A stretch of DNA of 64,000 nt, taken from NCBI GenBank assembly GCA_021030905.1, contig JAGFMI010000020.1:558001-622000 (forward strand), in the 5' to 3' direction. The stretch comes from Pyrenula massariospora. Lineage: Eukaryota > Ascomycota > Eurotiomycetes > Pyrenulales > Pyrenulaceae. Under the pieces are notes generated by a model. The model ran no database searches, was not told the DNA's origin, and saw nothing but the letters and a program-made list of their open reading frames with translations. A program made the position numbers and the translations under genes. Shown here one piece after another: positions 1 through 10,879 of the stretch (position 1 is its first letter; every line of letters begins with the position of its first letter).

Positions 1-742
1 CGTAAGGTGTCGAACATCCCAGAGCTTAATGGTAGAGTCATGGCTTCCAGAAAGGATCAAACTTGCTTGAAAAGGGTTTATGGCCAATCGATGCACTTGG
101 CGACTATGTTCGTGAAGACGAGCAAGCTCTACCTCTGGTCTTTTGATATCATAAAGAACAATGCGCCCATTGCTCGCCGCACTGACAATGATGGAGGCGT
201 ATTGTGAATGGGACCACTTCACGTCTGCCGAAGCCAGGTAGTCCCGGTGGGTTGATGACGCGTTAAGGCTGGTCTTGTGAGCATTGTGGGTGGAGGCATA
301 GGACGTGACCGCAGCACGGAGATTGAGCTCTTCGACGACATTGCATTTGTCGATCCGGACGGTCTTGAGAATCTCTTTCCCCGCAAGAATGGCATGTGTC
401 TTCTGAGGCGATATGTCAACAGCCGCGATGGGTATTCCCGTCCGATGAGACGCCGTCTGAGATGCGCCTGGCCTATAACACGATTGTCAGCCAGTTCAAA
501 CTCGGTTACACTTGGGCACCGCAAACACACAGATATTTGCGAAGGCCGGCTGGGTTGGGCGCCGAACGCGAGACATCGGAAGTGTTTGTTTGGATGTCTG
601 ACGGACGATGTCCAAAGCCCAAACCCAGCGGCGCGACCAATCTTTGTAGCACTCCCGGACGAGCAGTCGCTTGGCGCGTCGGTGGGAGAGGAGGCGCAGG
701 AGGAGGGGGGAGAGGAGCGGGTCTAAGAGATCGTTCTGCCAT
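1..742 (-). CDS. RTC1: Rtc1/Sea2 (WDR24-like) WD40 protein, 5' part
   Basis: This is the N-terminal part of a leftward gene that runs off the left edge. I read exon 1 as 742-520 and exon 2 as 467-<1, with a 52-bp intron (donor GTGCCC, branch CTGAC, acceptor CCAG). The protein opens with a Pro-rich stretch (MAERSLRPAPLPPPP), then KYLCVCG, then a WD40 propeller start containing AILAGKEILKTVRI, NLRAAVTSYAS and the repeat end GSHDSTIKLWDVR. The AGKEILKTVR block matches fungal Rtc1/Sea2, orthologue of metazoan WDR24. In that family the protein is part of the SEA/GATOR2 complex at the vacuole or lysosome surface and promotes TORC1 signalling. The missing C-terminus should hold the remaining repeats and a RING-like zinc finger. 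Family assignment is firm. The exact start and first splice site are inference. Confidence 0.8.
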
Positions 743-1802
743 TATGCTTTCACGGTGGATGCGGCCTGTAACAGTGGGTGATGGAGGCGGCGGCGGCCAT
801 CTTGGTGCAGGGATCACATGCACTGAGCGCAGCTGACTGGAAAATGCTGCGGCCGATGGCGAAGAAAGTTAGCATGGCGGGGAGAGGCAAACGAGGTGGA
901 GGAGATGACCCTTTCGACGCTCAGCCGGCGGGAAGGACCAGTTCGCCGTCCGGGGCACGGGGAAAGCAAAGGATGGAGGATTTCGGCGTCGAGAGGGTGA
1001 AAGGGGGATTTGTGCAAATACTGTGTATTAAGATGCCGGGGGGTGTGAGATCTATGAGGGCGTGCATGGCGTTGCAGGTTGCTGCCAGTCAAAGCGGCCC
1101 ACGCGGGACGCCCCCTGCGCCAGCTGCAGTCGCGGTGCGGTTCTCAGATGCAGCATCGAGCATGACGGAATCTCGATACCGGTGCCGCGGTGCGCGGGCT
1201 GTGGTGTGGGAGGGGCGCGCAGGCCATCGACGAACGCTTACTCGGTGGCCGCCACCATCCCAGCACTCCCTCCTCCGAGTCCAGGCCCAAAACATCAACC
1301 ACCATGCCCTCGCCAGCTACAGCAGATCCTCACCATCGTCTCTACACTTCCCAGTCTACCTTTTTCCAGCATAGAACCTGTCCGGCGCCCCGAGGCGGTG
1401 AACCTCACGCGCAACCGCTTCGCGAGTCGAAGACAAACACATCACACGACTCGCCTGCAACCCGCCTGTGCTGCCAGACGCCACCAACCCTTCTAAGGAA
1501 TTTCAGGAATCCCCAGCAGCGAGCCGGCCGGGCCACTTGACCTCATCCCCAACGCGAAATACCTCCCTCTGCCATGACATAGACCTTCCTCACCTGCTCG
1601 TTGCATGCGCTCTGCTGCTTTAAGTTCCACGCATTGCCCATCCCTCCGTTCCCAATCACCTACCTAGGTAATTCCCACCACCGCCAAGCGAACAGTCGGC
1701 GGTTGCTGTTGTTCGCCAGTCATGAGAAACGTCCAGCAATAATAGAACGGGTCCATCGGGAGGATATCGCGGTGCCAGGGTCTGCGGGATCCGGTGGGAA
1801 TC
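743..1802. promoter_or_regulatory. shared upstream region of RTC1-like and ABC transporter genes
   Basis: This roughly 1.06-kb gap separates two divergently read genes, so it must hold both promoters and both 5' leaders. It contains C-rich stretches around 1240-1560. I see no convincing TATA box and no start-anchored reading frame with family similarity. Confidence 0.5.
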
Positions 1803-4733
1803 ATGGCCGAGAAGGGGTTTTCCGCGCATTGGGGTCACCACGAGGCGACGTTGAACGTGCTCAACACGGCCAAAATTGCTGCTCCCATCGTCTCCATCCT
1901 TCTGTTTGTGGTCGTCTTCGTATCCAGAACAGTTCTGAAGGCTCCGGGCGAACCGTCTCCGCCAGCCACGCCTACGCTAGGCCCGGGAGGAAGGCCCCTT
2001 CCTCCCAGAAGAAAATCAGCGAGAAAAGCAAAGCAAAGCCTAGAGAGCTCGGTTTTCTCGCCTGGTACCAAAAGACTGGTCAATTACCTCTCAATCTTAA
2101 TACTTGTAACATTTCTGGGTAATGCAGCCATTATCGTCCTGCAGACCATAATTTACCGGCACGATCACTGGTGGTGTGGCCAGTCCGCGATTGTATGTCG
2201 AGTCAACATCCCAGATTCGTTGCAGCACACTCTAATTGTGAGACAGATCTATGTCACCGCTTCTTTCTTTGTGTGGGCAATCCTATTGCTGTCTCTCTTT
2301 GACATCTCGCCTTCCCCTAATGTCGCTCACTTCTGCGCATGGGCTGTATCTATTCCTTTGGAATTGGTCATCCTGGGAGCCTCCGTGGCTCTGTATTCGG
2401 GCCCTCACAATGAACCCATCATTGGAGATCCTAGGGGCGGGAAGCACCGGAAGTCAGCCACTTTTTGGGAATGCGTCGACGTTGCTATCATTTTCGTCCG
2501 ATTCGCCACGTTTCTGGCATTGTTCCTCGCCTACGCCACGGTCAAGATTTCTTGCAGGAGGAGACATTCGTGGGACCAGGAAGATTCATCTACGATTGAA
2601 GACCAGGCTCCTTTGCTACCAAATGGCGTCAATGGGGAGCATGCGAATGGCTCTCTGAATGGTCATGGCTATGGCTCTACTTCGCAAAAGCCGCCAAGAT
2701 CCAAGGAGCAAGAACAAGATCCGTGGGCCAAGCCGAAAGAAGTACCCCCTGTCAACTGGTACCAGTACTTGAAAGGTTTCACTGTATTTTTCCCATACTT
2801 GTGGCCAGCAAAATCTGCAAAGCTGCAGATGATTGCATTGACATGCTTTACTATCATCGTTCTCCAGCGGGTTATTAATGTCTCCGTCCCAATCTTAATC
2901 GATTGGATTGTAACTGCACTTGCTGGCGAACATAGCCAAGGCCCTCGAGTCCCCTGGGCTTACATCTCGGTGTACGTCGTACTGAGATGGCTTCAGGGAA
3001 ATGGTGGGCTCTTGAACGCAATTCGGGCAAGCATTTGGATACCTGTGGACCAATACGCCTATCGAGAATTGTCTGTGGCAACATTTCAACATGTGCATAG
3101 TCTGAGCCTTGATTTTCACCTTAGTAAGCGAACGGGTGAGGTACTTTCGGCTTTAAACAAGGGCGGATCGATCAACACTTTCTTGGAGACCATCATCTTC
3201 AACCTTGGGCCAATGCTTTTCGATTTGTTTGTCGCTATTGTTTACCTAGGCATCAAATTCGACGTCTACATACCTCTTGTGATCGGCATTGTCACCTTTT
3301 TCTACGTTTACATCACCATCCGCATGGCACAATGGCGGCAGGAGGTTAGACGAGCAATGACAGACTCTAGCCGGGAAGAGTTCGCTGTTAAGAATGATTC
3401 ACTTGTTTCATATGAGACCGTCAAATATTTCAACGCGGAGAAATATGAGTTTGGAAGATATAGAGACGCAGTACGCAAGTATCAAGGCGCCGAGAGCAAG
3501 GTTGTGGTAACGCTGCAGATGATGAATGTAGCGCAACATTCTTGTTTCATGTTGGGTCTGCTTATTGCTTGCTTCATCGAGGCATACCAAGTGGCTCAAG
3601 GCCAGCAATCAGTTGGATCATTTGTATCCCTGATTACTTACATTGCTCAGCTTCAAGCACCCCTGAACTTCTTTGGTACTTTTTTCAGATCTATGCAGTC
3701 GGCTTTGATAAATTCGGAGAGGATGCTGGAACTTTTCAAAGAGCAGCCCACTGTTGTCGACCTACCGCATACAGGGCCATTGCCATCGCCCTGCCATGGC
3801 CATATCGAATTCGACGACGTTACCTTTGCCTATGATGCTCGAAAGCCCGCTCTGAACGGCCTTACCTTCCAATGTCGTCCTGGTACGACCACAGCTCTTG
3901 TTGGTGAATCGGGTGGAGGAAAATCCACAGTCTTCAGGCTACTTTTCCGTTTCTACAACCCCGAGACAGGCCGAATCAGCGTTGACGGTAGCGATGTCCA
4001 AGATGTTACAATTGACTCAGTGCGTCAGCAAATTGGGGTTGTACCTCAAGATACAGTCCTATTCAATGAATCTTTAATGTATAACCTAAAGTACGCAAAT
4101 CAAAATGCCACTGACGAGGATGTCTATGAAGCTTGCCGAGCTGCCTCTATCCACCACAAAATCTTGACCTTCCCCGATGGCTATGAGACAAAAGTTGGAG
4201 AACGAGGCTTGCGTTTATCAGGAGGGGAGAAACAGCGTGTGGCAATTGCTCGGACCATCCTTAAAAATCCTCGGGTCATACTGCTCGACGAAGCTACTGC
4301 AGCACTTGACACTGAAACAGAGGAACATATCCAAGGGGCTTTCTCACGGCTACAGGAGGGCCGCACTATGCTCGTCATCGCGCACCGGCTCTCCACCATC
4401 ACCAACGCAGATCAGATTCTTGTCCTCAATGAAGGTCGTGTAGTGGAATCCGGCAGTCATAAAGAGCTGCTCTCCCTTAATGGCAAATATGCCTCAATGT
4501 GGCGAAAGCAGATCCGTGCGCAGGAAGCGGCGGTGGAGGCTGAGAAGCTCCGACAGCGCGCTGAAGCCATCATGGAGGCGGGCGGCATAGATTCACAAAG
4601 TCACAGCGAAGACGAAGGCTCCAAATCCGACAAACAAGAAGGCAAAGAAAATTCCCTTGAGAAATCAAAGAATAAAAAAGCAATGTTTCTGACACCAGCT
4701 GACGCTGCCGAGCGTCGGCCGCAGAGTCCTTAA
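1803..4733 (+). CDS. hmt1: Hmt1-like ABC half-transporter (ABCB6/HMT family)
   Basis: A single-exon gene of 976 residues. The first ATG of the frame, at 1803 (MAEKGFSAHWGHH), is taken as start; the frame is open a little further upstream without an ATG. The N-terminal third carries several hydrophobic segments (about residues 26-45, 90-115, 140-165, 175-200, 225-250), the extra membrane domain typical of ABCB6/Hmt1 proteins. A six-helix transporter domain follows. The nucleotide-binding domain shows Walker A GESGGGKST (about residues 701-709), signature LSGGEKQR (about 805) and Walker B VILLDEATAALD (about 825), then the H-loop AHRLST. The C-terminus is a charged Lys/Glu/Ser tail. Relatives such as fission yeast Hmt1 sit in the vacuolar membrane and give cadmium tolerance by moving thiol-peptide conjugates. 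The substrate here is unproven; a mitochondrial Atm1 role is less likely because of the long N-terminal membrane domain. Confidence 0.9.
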   Translation: MAEKGFSAHWGHHEATLNVLNTAKIAAPIVSILLFVVVFVSRTVLKAPGEPSPPATPTLGPGGRPLPPRRKSARKAKQSLESSVFSPGTKRLVNYLSILILVTFLGNAAIIVLQTIIYRHDHWWCGQSAIVCRVNIPDSLQHTLIVRQIYVTASFFVWAILLLSLFDISPSPNVAHFCAWAVSIPLELVILGASVALYSGPHNEPIIGDPRGGKHRKSATFWECVDVAIIFVRFATFLALFLAYATVKISCRRRHSWDQEDSSTIEDQAPLLPNGVNGEHANGSLNGHGYGSTSQKPPRSKEQEQDPWAKPKEVPPVNWYQYLKGFTVFFPYLWPAKSAKLQMIALTCFTIIVLQRVINVSVPILIDWIVTALAGEHSQGPRVPWAYISVYVVLRWLQGNGGLLNAIRASIWIPVDQYAYRELSVATFQHVHSLSLDFHLSKRTGEVLSALNKGGSINTFLETIIFNLGPMLFDLFVAIVYLGIKFDVYIPLVIGIVTFFYVYITIRMAQWRQEVRRAMTDSSREEFAVKNDSLVSYETVKYFNAEKYEFGRYRDAVRKYQGAESKVVVTLQMMNVAQHSCFMLGLLIACFIEAYQVAQGQQSVGSFVSLITYIAQLQAPLNFFGTFFRSMQSALINSERMLELFKEQPTVVDLPHTGPLPSPCHGHIEFDDVTFAYDARKPALNGLTFQCRPGTTTALVGESGGGKSTVFRLLFRFYNPETGRISVDGSDVQDVTIDSVRQQIGVVPQDTVLFNESLMYNLKYANQNATDEDVYEACRAASIHHKILTFPDGYETKVGERGLRLSGGEKQRVAIARTILKNPRVILLDEATAALDTETEEHIQGAFSRLQEGRTMLVIAHRLSTITNADQILVLNEGRVVESGSHKELLSLNGKYASMWRKQIRAQEAAVEAEKLRQRAEAIMEAGGIDSQSHSEDEGSKSDKQEGKENSLEKSKNKKAMFLTPADAAERRPQSP

Positions 4734-5719
4734 CTCCACGATACGACATGACATAACACGATACCAAATACGTTTTCCTTTTCGTTCCAAAATCTCCAGA
4801 CATGATTATTATACGTTTACAGAGACGGCCATTGGGCGGCTATCTTCATACTACCTAGATCCGGCAACGGGCACACGATCTCAAGAGAAGCTCATTGAGC
4901 TGGCGCGCTTTTGTTTTTCGGTTCTGATTACTGTTTTTGATACGGTTTTGCACTACACTCCTTCTTATTTTGTTAGCATAGCAAGCACGGCGGCCAAAAT
5001 TGGCGTTGCATAAAGCATCACGGGGGGCGGACGGTTTGGGGAGCCTGAGACGGGTGGGCTCTCTTGGGTGACGGTGGCTCTCGGGATGTACAGGCTGGCT
5101 TGCTGGATGTACGGATTGGCGATAACGGTAGAGTTTGCCGACCAAATGCTTGAATGCGCTGGTTGGAATCCCCAAAAGCATTTCACACCTTGGCTACGTT
5201 CATAATCATTGTGATTCTTTGTGGTTTGACTGGAGATCCGGTGCACGCCCTTTCCAAGCCATTGTTAGTAGATGTTTACCGAAGTCTATATCATGCCATG
5301 CGGATCTACTTTGTCTAGCTAATTTATCTTGTGTTTGGTGAGTAAGCCAACAGATTAGGTATCCAGTTGGCCCCTTCTGCAGTGTCGGCGGCATTTTTTG
5401 ATGTGGAATCATCCCAAGCTACCCCTCCCCCTCCAAAAAAATAATTGGCTGATATCGATGACGCAACATCGGTCTTCCAAATCATCAAGTCTCCAAAACA
5501 CTCTTGTAGAAGATTCCACAACACTTCCTTATCCAACTCTCCTCGATTCTACCATATAAGTTTTCCGACCCGCCTTTCCAGATTTTCCTGCGAGTCCTGT
5601 CAAACACGATCTCAACCCGTACCACCAAGTCCACCCCTATCGCGCGAGACAAAGCCCTCACCATAGAGCTCAAACCCCAAACCCTCATCCTCCTCGCCTT
5701 CACCCTCCTATCCACCCTC
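4734..5719. other. intergenic region between ABC transporter and msrA
   Basis: About 1 kb holding the 3' end of the transporter transcript and the promoter of the methionine sulfoxide reductase. A leftward frame at 4965-5246 ends in a hydrophobic stretch, but it has no ATG start and no recognised family. From about 5570 the plus strand becomes strongly pyrimidine-rich and runs into the next gene. Confidence 0.5.
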
Positions 5720-6376
5720 ATGGCCTTCAACTCCTTCACCATGCCCGGCCTCCCAACCTACCTCACCCGCCTCTTCCGCCCCTTCACCAGCAGCCCCTCC
5801 CTCTCCCTCGCCGCCGGCGACTCCACCACATCCACCACCACCTCTCCCCTCCCGCCCAATGCCCAAAAAGCCACCGTCGCCGCCGGCTGCTTCTGGGGCG
5901 TCGAGCACCTCTACCGGCGCCACTTCGCCACCCACGGCCTCCTCGACGCCCGCGTCGGCTACACCGGCGGCACCACCTCCACCCCGTCCTACCGCCAGGT
6001 CTGCTCCGGGCGCACGGGGCACGCGGAAGCGCTCCAGATCACCTTCGACCCGGACCGCGTCTCGTACCGGCAGCTGCTCGAGTTCTTCTTCCGCATGCAC
6101 GACCCCACCACGCTGAACCGGCAGGGCATGGACACGGGCACGCAGTACCGGAGCGGGGTGTGGGCGCACGACGAGGAGCAGTTGAGGGTGGCGAGGGAGG
6201 TGAAGGAGAAGGTCGGGGAGAAGTGGTACAAGGGGAAGCCGATGACGACGACGGTGGAGATGATTGAGAGGTGGTGGGATGCGGAGGATTATCATCAGCT
6301 GTATTTGGAGAGGACGCCGGGGGGGTATGAGTGTCCGGCGCATTTTGTGAGGGAGTTTAAGGAGCCGTTGGACTGA
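5720..6376 (+). CDS. MXR1: peptide-methionine (S)-S-oxide reductase MsrA
   Basis: An intronless gene of 218 residues. The catalytic motif GCFWG lies at residues 56-60, with Cys57 as the nucleophile that reduces methionine S-sulfoxide. It is followed by the family blocks RVGYTGG, HAEALQITFDP, HDPTTLNRQGMDTGTQYRS and a C-terminal GGYECPAHFVR with a possible recycling Cys. In this family electrons come from thioredoxin and the enzyme repairs oxidised proteins and free methionine sulfoxide. The roughly 50 residues before the core are Ser/Thr/Pro-rich with some Arg and could be a weak mitochondrial targeting peptide or a disordered leader. A second ATG at 5741 is an alternative start. Base composition is odd: the first half of the coding strand is very C-rich and the second half very G-rich. 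Confidence 0.95.
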   Translation: MAFNSFTMPGLPTYLTRLFRPFTSSPSLSLAAGDSTTSTTTSPLPPNAQKATVAAGCFWGVEHLYRRHFATHGLLDARVGYTGGTTSTPSYRQVCSGRTGHAEALQITFDPDRVSYRQLLEFFFRMHDPTTLNRQGMDTGTQYRSGVWAHDEEQLRVAREVKEKVGEKWYKGKPMTTTVEMIERWWDAEDYHQLYLERTPGGYECPAHFVREFKEPLD

Positions 6377-6897
6377 GGCGGGGGTAAAAGGGGTAAAGGG
6401 GGGATATGGAAGATGAGGATGAAGCTTTGCACAGGCTTAAAATGATAATTTGGTTAATCTGTTTTACCAGAAAACGATACCGCGGTTTATTTGAATATGT
6501 GACATGGTCCTTGACGCAAGTCCCTGTCCCAGAATCATGATCTCGCGGGGAGGAAACTTCACAATAAGTGGCGTAGACCTAGAATGAAAAGGTTTTGAGC
6601 AGACATAGGTTTTCCGTTTCTACAACATTTCAAAAAATGTGACGCCGAAACCGAGAACGATTGTTCAATTGAATGTACTAGGTTGACACAACATCAGGCC
6701 GTGGCCATCCAGAACAGTATCCCACATGAAGCTCCAGTGGCTATCCAACACTACCTTCAGCGACTGGATAGCCCGTGTAATCCAAACAAACGCCATACAT
6801 GCCCGCTTGCAATCATTCTCGTGCCAGAAAGCAATGTCCATACCCATGCCACCTAGATAGTCCAACAGTTACGCAAAGAGAACGCGCTGGTACCCTC
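6377..6897. other. convergent intergenic gap between msrA and kinesin-8
   Basis: About 520 bp between two genes read towards each other, so it should hold both 3' untranslated ends. It is of ordinary composition, unlike the skewed coding ends on either side. I see no gene in it. Confidence 0.5.
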
Positions 6898-9800
6898 TCA
6901 ACGCCAAACGCTCTTACTGCCCGGCATCAAACTTCCCCTCGCCCCACCCTGACCATGCGCCGGAGTCACGCTCAGCCTCGCCGCCGCCCGATCGCCGACC
7001 GACACACTCCCCTCCCTCCTCATCCCCCCATCGATCCCCAGTGTCGTCCTCCTGTTCGCCTTCCCGATCGGCCCGGCCCGCGGACTCAACACCGACGCCT
7101 TCCACTCATTCTCCTTCTCGCTCCGCACCATCCGGCGCGCCTGCCCGGCCGAGAAGAGACCGTCGCTCGGCGGGCTTCCAACCGTTGCGGCGGTTGGTGA
7201 GCGACGTCTCTGCGTCCGCTGTGCGCTGGGCATGTAGCCGAGCGTACCGCCGGATGGGGCGCGGGAGTGGATGTTGGCGGAGGATACACGGCGTTTCGCC
7301 ATTGCGGATCGGACCTTGAACGCTTCGGCGTCTTTGCTGGAGAAGGTGTTGTTGTTTTCTGTGTCGGAGCCTGAGCTGGCTACCGAGGAGCTGCTGGAAT
7401 TCGCTCTGCTGCTGTTATGTTCGACATGGGAGAGGGAGCTGCGGTTTAGCGCGCTGCTGGTGGGCTCAAGCGGCCGAAGTGGTGAGTTGTCGGGCTCGTT
7501 GTCTGAGGAGGATAGCGATGTCATGACTGGTGGAAGGATTGATTGTGAGAGAGGAGAGCCATCAGCAGAAGATTTCTTAGAGAGGAAACCAGCTTTGAAA
7601 CGGCTGTTTCTTGAGAAGCTAACATCTGTTTCGGGTGGTGCTGGGATTGGAGAAGAGCCTGTCTGTTCTGTCGGAGGTGGAAGAGTGGAGCTCAAGGTTG
7701 GTGGCTGCAGAGGTAAGGTAACTTCACTCGAAGAGACTTCAGGTGTAGTATCATATTTTCGTGGCGTCTTTTCGAATTCAGCTAACGTGCCATCCTCTGT
7801 ATCGTCCTTCCATCTAACTCCCCGTTTCAAGCCCTTCACCGGTGACCGCTTCTTCTTCGGTGTGAAAGACACTCCTTTCCTTGCACTGCCTAGCAAGCCC
7901 TTACGTTTTGGCGAGGCCCTCATTGGTGAAGCTGCAATATGAGGAGCCACAGCCATTGCGACGTTTGGTGCTTTAAGTGGCGTTCCCCCTACCACACTAG
8001 CAGCCTGTTTCCTTCGCTTCGGCGTGCCTGATTTGGTAGGAGCAAAAGCTTCGACCGGAGCGAGACTTCCGTCGGGTTTGACAACATGCGATGTCGCTTT
8101 CGTACACGATGACAGCATCTTTCCAAGGATCGAGGTTGCATGCTCAACAGCTTCGTCCACGCTCATCTGGTTAAGGTTGTCGATGGCGGATATTGTCTCG
8201 AAGTGTGCTTGCAAGAGGACCTGAGTGATTGCAGTATCACCAACTCTGTCTTGCTCGGCAACAGCGCAGAGCGCTTCCCTTTCTGCATTTGACTTGAGAA
8301 ATTCAACTTCCCGGCTCAGCGTTTCGGCGTCGATGGAATCGCCAGTATCGATCTCCTTTAATTGCCTTAGTCCATTCTCTAATGCAGAGTTGAGTGACCT
8401 GTCCCAGACGCTTCTATTGGCTTTTTGCGTGCAGTGATGCCGGCTATTTTCCAGCTCGATCATGATCCCTTGGGCAGTCTTCCGCACCGCTTGCATGTTC
8501 TTCATTGGCTCTTCCACCTCTAGGTTATCACAAACATTGTCAAAAGCCGCGATCCAAGAAGACAGTACTGCAATTCGTCTCGAAATTTGCCTCAATTTAA
8601 CCATATTGCTTATGCGCTCTTGCCTCTCCGGAACAGAATGCTCATATGCACTCCGTATTCTTGCAATACCTTCCTTAGCAATCGACTCCTTCTTCTCATT
8701 GGACTTCTTGAACTTCGCGAATGCAATGTTTTCGTACTCCTTTTGCTGAGCCTTAAGCTCGTTTATCAGAGCCATCTGCTCGTCGATCTTTACCAAGAAA
8801 TCCTTGACATGGCGATTGACATTGAACACATTCCGTGTGACCTTGGTCTGGATGTTCTTCGCCCTGTTGGCATAACGAAGTGTATTTTGAGTTTCGTCGA
8901 AATGTTGACTTGAAGGACTGACACAGACGATCATCACGGTCTTACAGTTCCCGCCAAGCGAAAATTTCAAAAGCCTAGTGAGTTTGGAATTTCGATAAGG
9001 GACATGATTCCGTTTCCGAGGGTCACAAAGCGCATTGATGCAGCTACCTAGAGCCAGCAAGGACTTGTTAATATTGGCCCCTTCGGTCAATCGCTCGCCA
9101 CGGTTCTTTGTCGCACTAGCTCTCTCGCTCCCAGCCAGGTCAATAATGCTCAAGGTGGCCATGGTATGCGGCTCGTTGACGTCTGAATTTCGGTCCTTCT
9201 GTGCAACATTTATCTGCAGAACAGCATGGGATCGGGATGATGTGGCGTTAGCTTCTGTTGGAGACATTGTTCGACACTCATTGCCGCGCATAATCATATC
9301 CATGACCTCCTCCACGTTTTGCGGATGATGGCTTGAAAGTCCAGCTACAGAAACTGTTTGATTTGCATCTTCCCTCAGCATAAGTCCACCTTTCGTCTGG
9401 CTTGGGACCAATAAGTCGCGAATCGTTTCATTGTATATTTCCAGATACGACAAGCTAATCTCCGTGACCTTATCCTCAGTCGTCTCAGAGATCCTTTCAA
9501 ACAATTCCTGCATGGTCAGGAATATTATGCCAGGCTGCTGTGCAGTGCCGGTGATTGTGTGTGTCTTCCCACATCCGGTTGCGCCGTAAGCAAAGACGGT
9601 CGCATTGTATCCATCAAGTACGCTGTCAAGTAGTGAGCGGGTGGTAGCTTCGTAGACATCCCCTTGTGAGGTGTTCTCGTCAAAGACTCTATCGAAAGCG
9701 AATGTTTGATCTTTCACCCGTTTACTATTTGGAACAACTGATCTCGAGAAGCGCTGGACAGGGTTATCTTCTGGTGGGTCAAACACTCTGTTAAAGCAAT

Positions 9801-10043
9801 TAGCATGCAAATAGAGATGTGTGACTTCCTCGAAAATACGGACAGGCATCTGTCGTCAACGACTTTGATAACGGACCGTATCCCTTTTTGTTTCAATTTC
9901 GGTGTTGGGACAGAGGCCAGCGACCCATCCCCCAGGAACAATGGTCCATCTTCACATTTTGTCAATTGAGCCGCTTCTCTAATGGTGAATGGTCGAACTC
10001 GAACGGAAACCGAGATTGAAGACGCGCCTCCCGGGGCGGCCAT
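6898..10043 (-). CDS. KIP3: kinesin-8 motor protein (Kip3/Klp5-6 family)
   Basis: Two exons, complement of 9844-10043 and 6898-9787, joined across a 56-bp intron (donor GTCCGT, branch CTAAT, acceptor ACAG), giving 1029 residues. The junction restores DDRCLVFDPPEDNPVQRF, the conserved Kip3 block. The motor shows SVRVRPF near the N-terminus, P-loop GATGCGKTH (about residues 135-143), switch I NATSSRSHA, switch II DLAGSERA, and the HVPYRNSKLTRLL block. A neck and coiled-coil-rich stalk follows the motor, then a long Ser/Pro/Lys-rich tail with basic patches such as TPKRRKQ. Kinesin-8 motors walk to microtubule plus ends and limit their length, acting in spindle and nuclear positioning. The last 500 bp of the coding region have a marked strand-composition flip. 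Assignment is secure; the donor is non-consensus beyond GT. Confidence 0.93.
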
Positions 10044-10879
10044 TCTGATATGCGAGAATGATGCAAAAGAGTGACACGGTTCGGCTTTGACTTAAAGTTC
10101 CAGTTCAAGGTATCGAAGACCATAAGCGTTGAAGACCTATACCGATCAGAAGCGAACCTCAGATACAATTTCTTTCCACATCAACATTATGCATGTTGAG
10201 TTTTGAAGACCCATTAATGCCTTCTCCAGCGCTTTGCAATGGCAATGCATCCGCCATGTTTCGGCCTTCCCCCGATGAGGAATAGCTTGGCGTTGCCACA
10301 ACAACCGCGTCTCCGCATCGCTAGAATGGCACGAGTTCACGTGAGTTGGAGTCGCGAGGGGAAGAGATAGACTTTGTTGGTCTTCTGACGGCCGTCGGTG
10401 CCGTGGATTGTCGCTGTCAGCAGATGATAATTGCTGCGTACCATGGAAACAAACCTTTAACGCTGGTCTCATTCAATGTCCAAGTTGATTGCTGAGCCTG
10501 AAGCAACAACTCTGAGCTCCAGCCGATGATGCTTCTGCACCACGTCTGCTCCTTTGGAGTTGTTTCATTTTTCCCGCCATAGAGCATGGTCGCTGTCGCA
10601 TTAGACTTCCGCTTGGCCTTCACTTGCACCTAGTTCAGAAGCCGATGCCGGTCGCTTCTGACCAAGACGGCTATCCGCGGCGTGGGTCTCACGTTATCGT
10701 GACTATCAACTGCCAATGTGGGGTACGTTGAGTTCAATCCAGACAAACGTGGAAGCTGGACCTGCAATGTTGATTTAGATAGAGTCATCATCGCCTTTCC
10801 TCTCGTTGTCTTCCTATCTCATTGTGTTCCCATCTTCATTCTTGTCTTTTCTATAATCGGTGCAGCTTTGTGGGAGGCA
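10044..10879. promoter_or_regulatory. divergent promoter region of kinesin-8 and proline dehydrogenase
   Basis: About 0.84 kb between two outward-reading genes. The frame of the dehydrogenase is open upstream to 10718 but has no ATG there and encodes hydrophobic residues unlike the family. I regard that part as 5' leader. No binding site could be named with confidence. Confidence 0.45.

Noticed and set aside
4965-5246. Leftward frame ending in a hydrophobic, GPI-like tail
   Set aside because: There is no ATG start, no signal peptide and no upstream exon that fits. It lies where the transporter's 3' end and the msrA promoter are expected.
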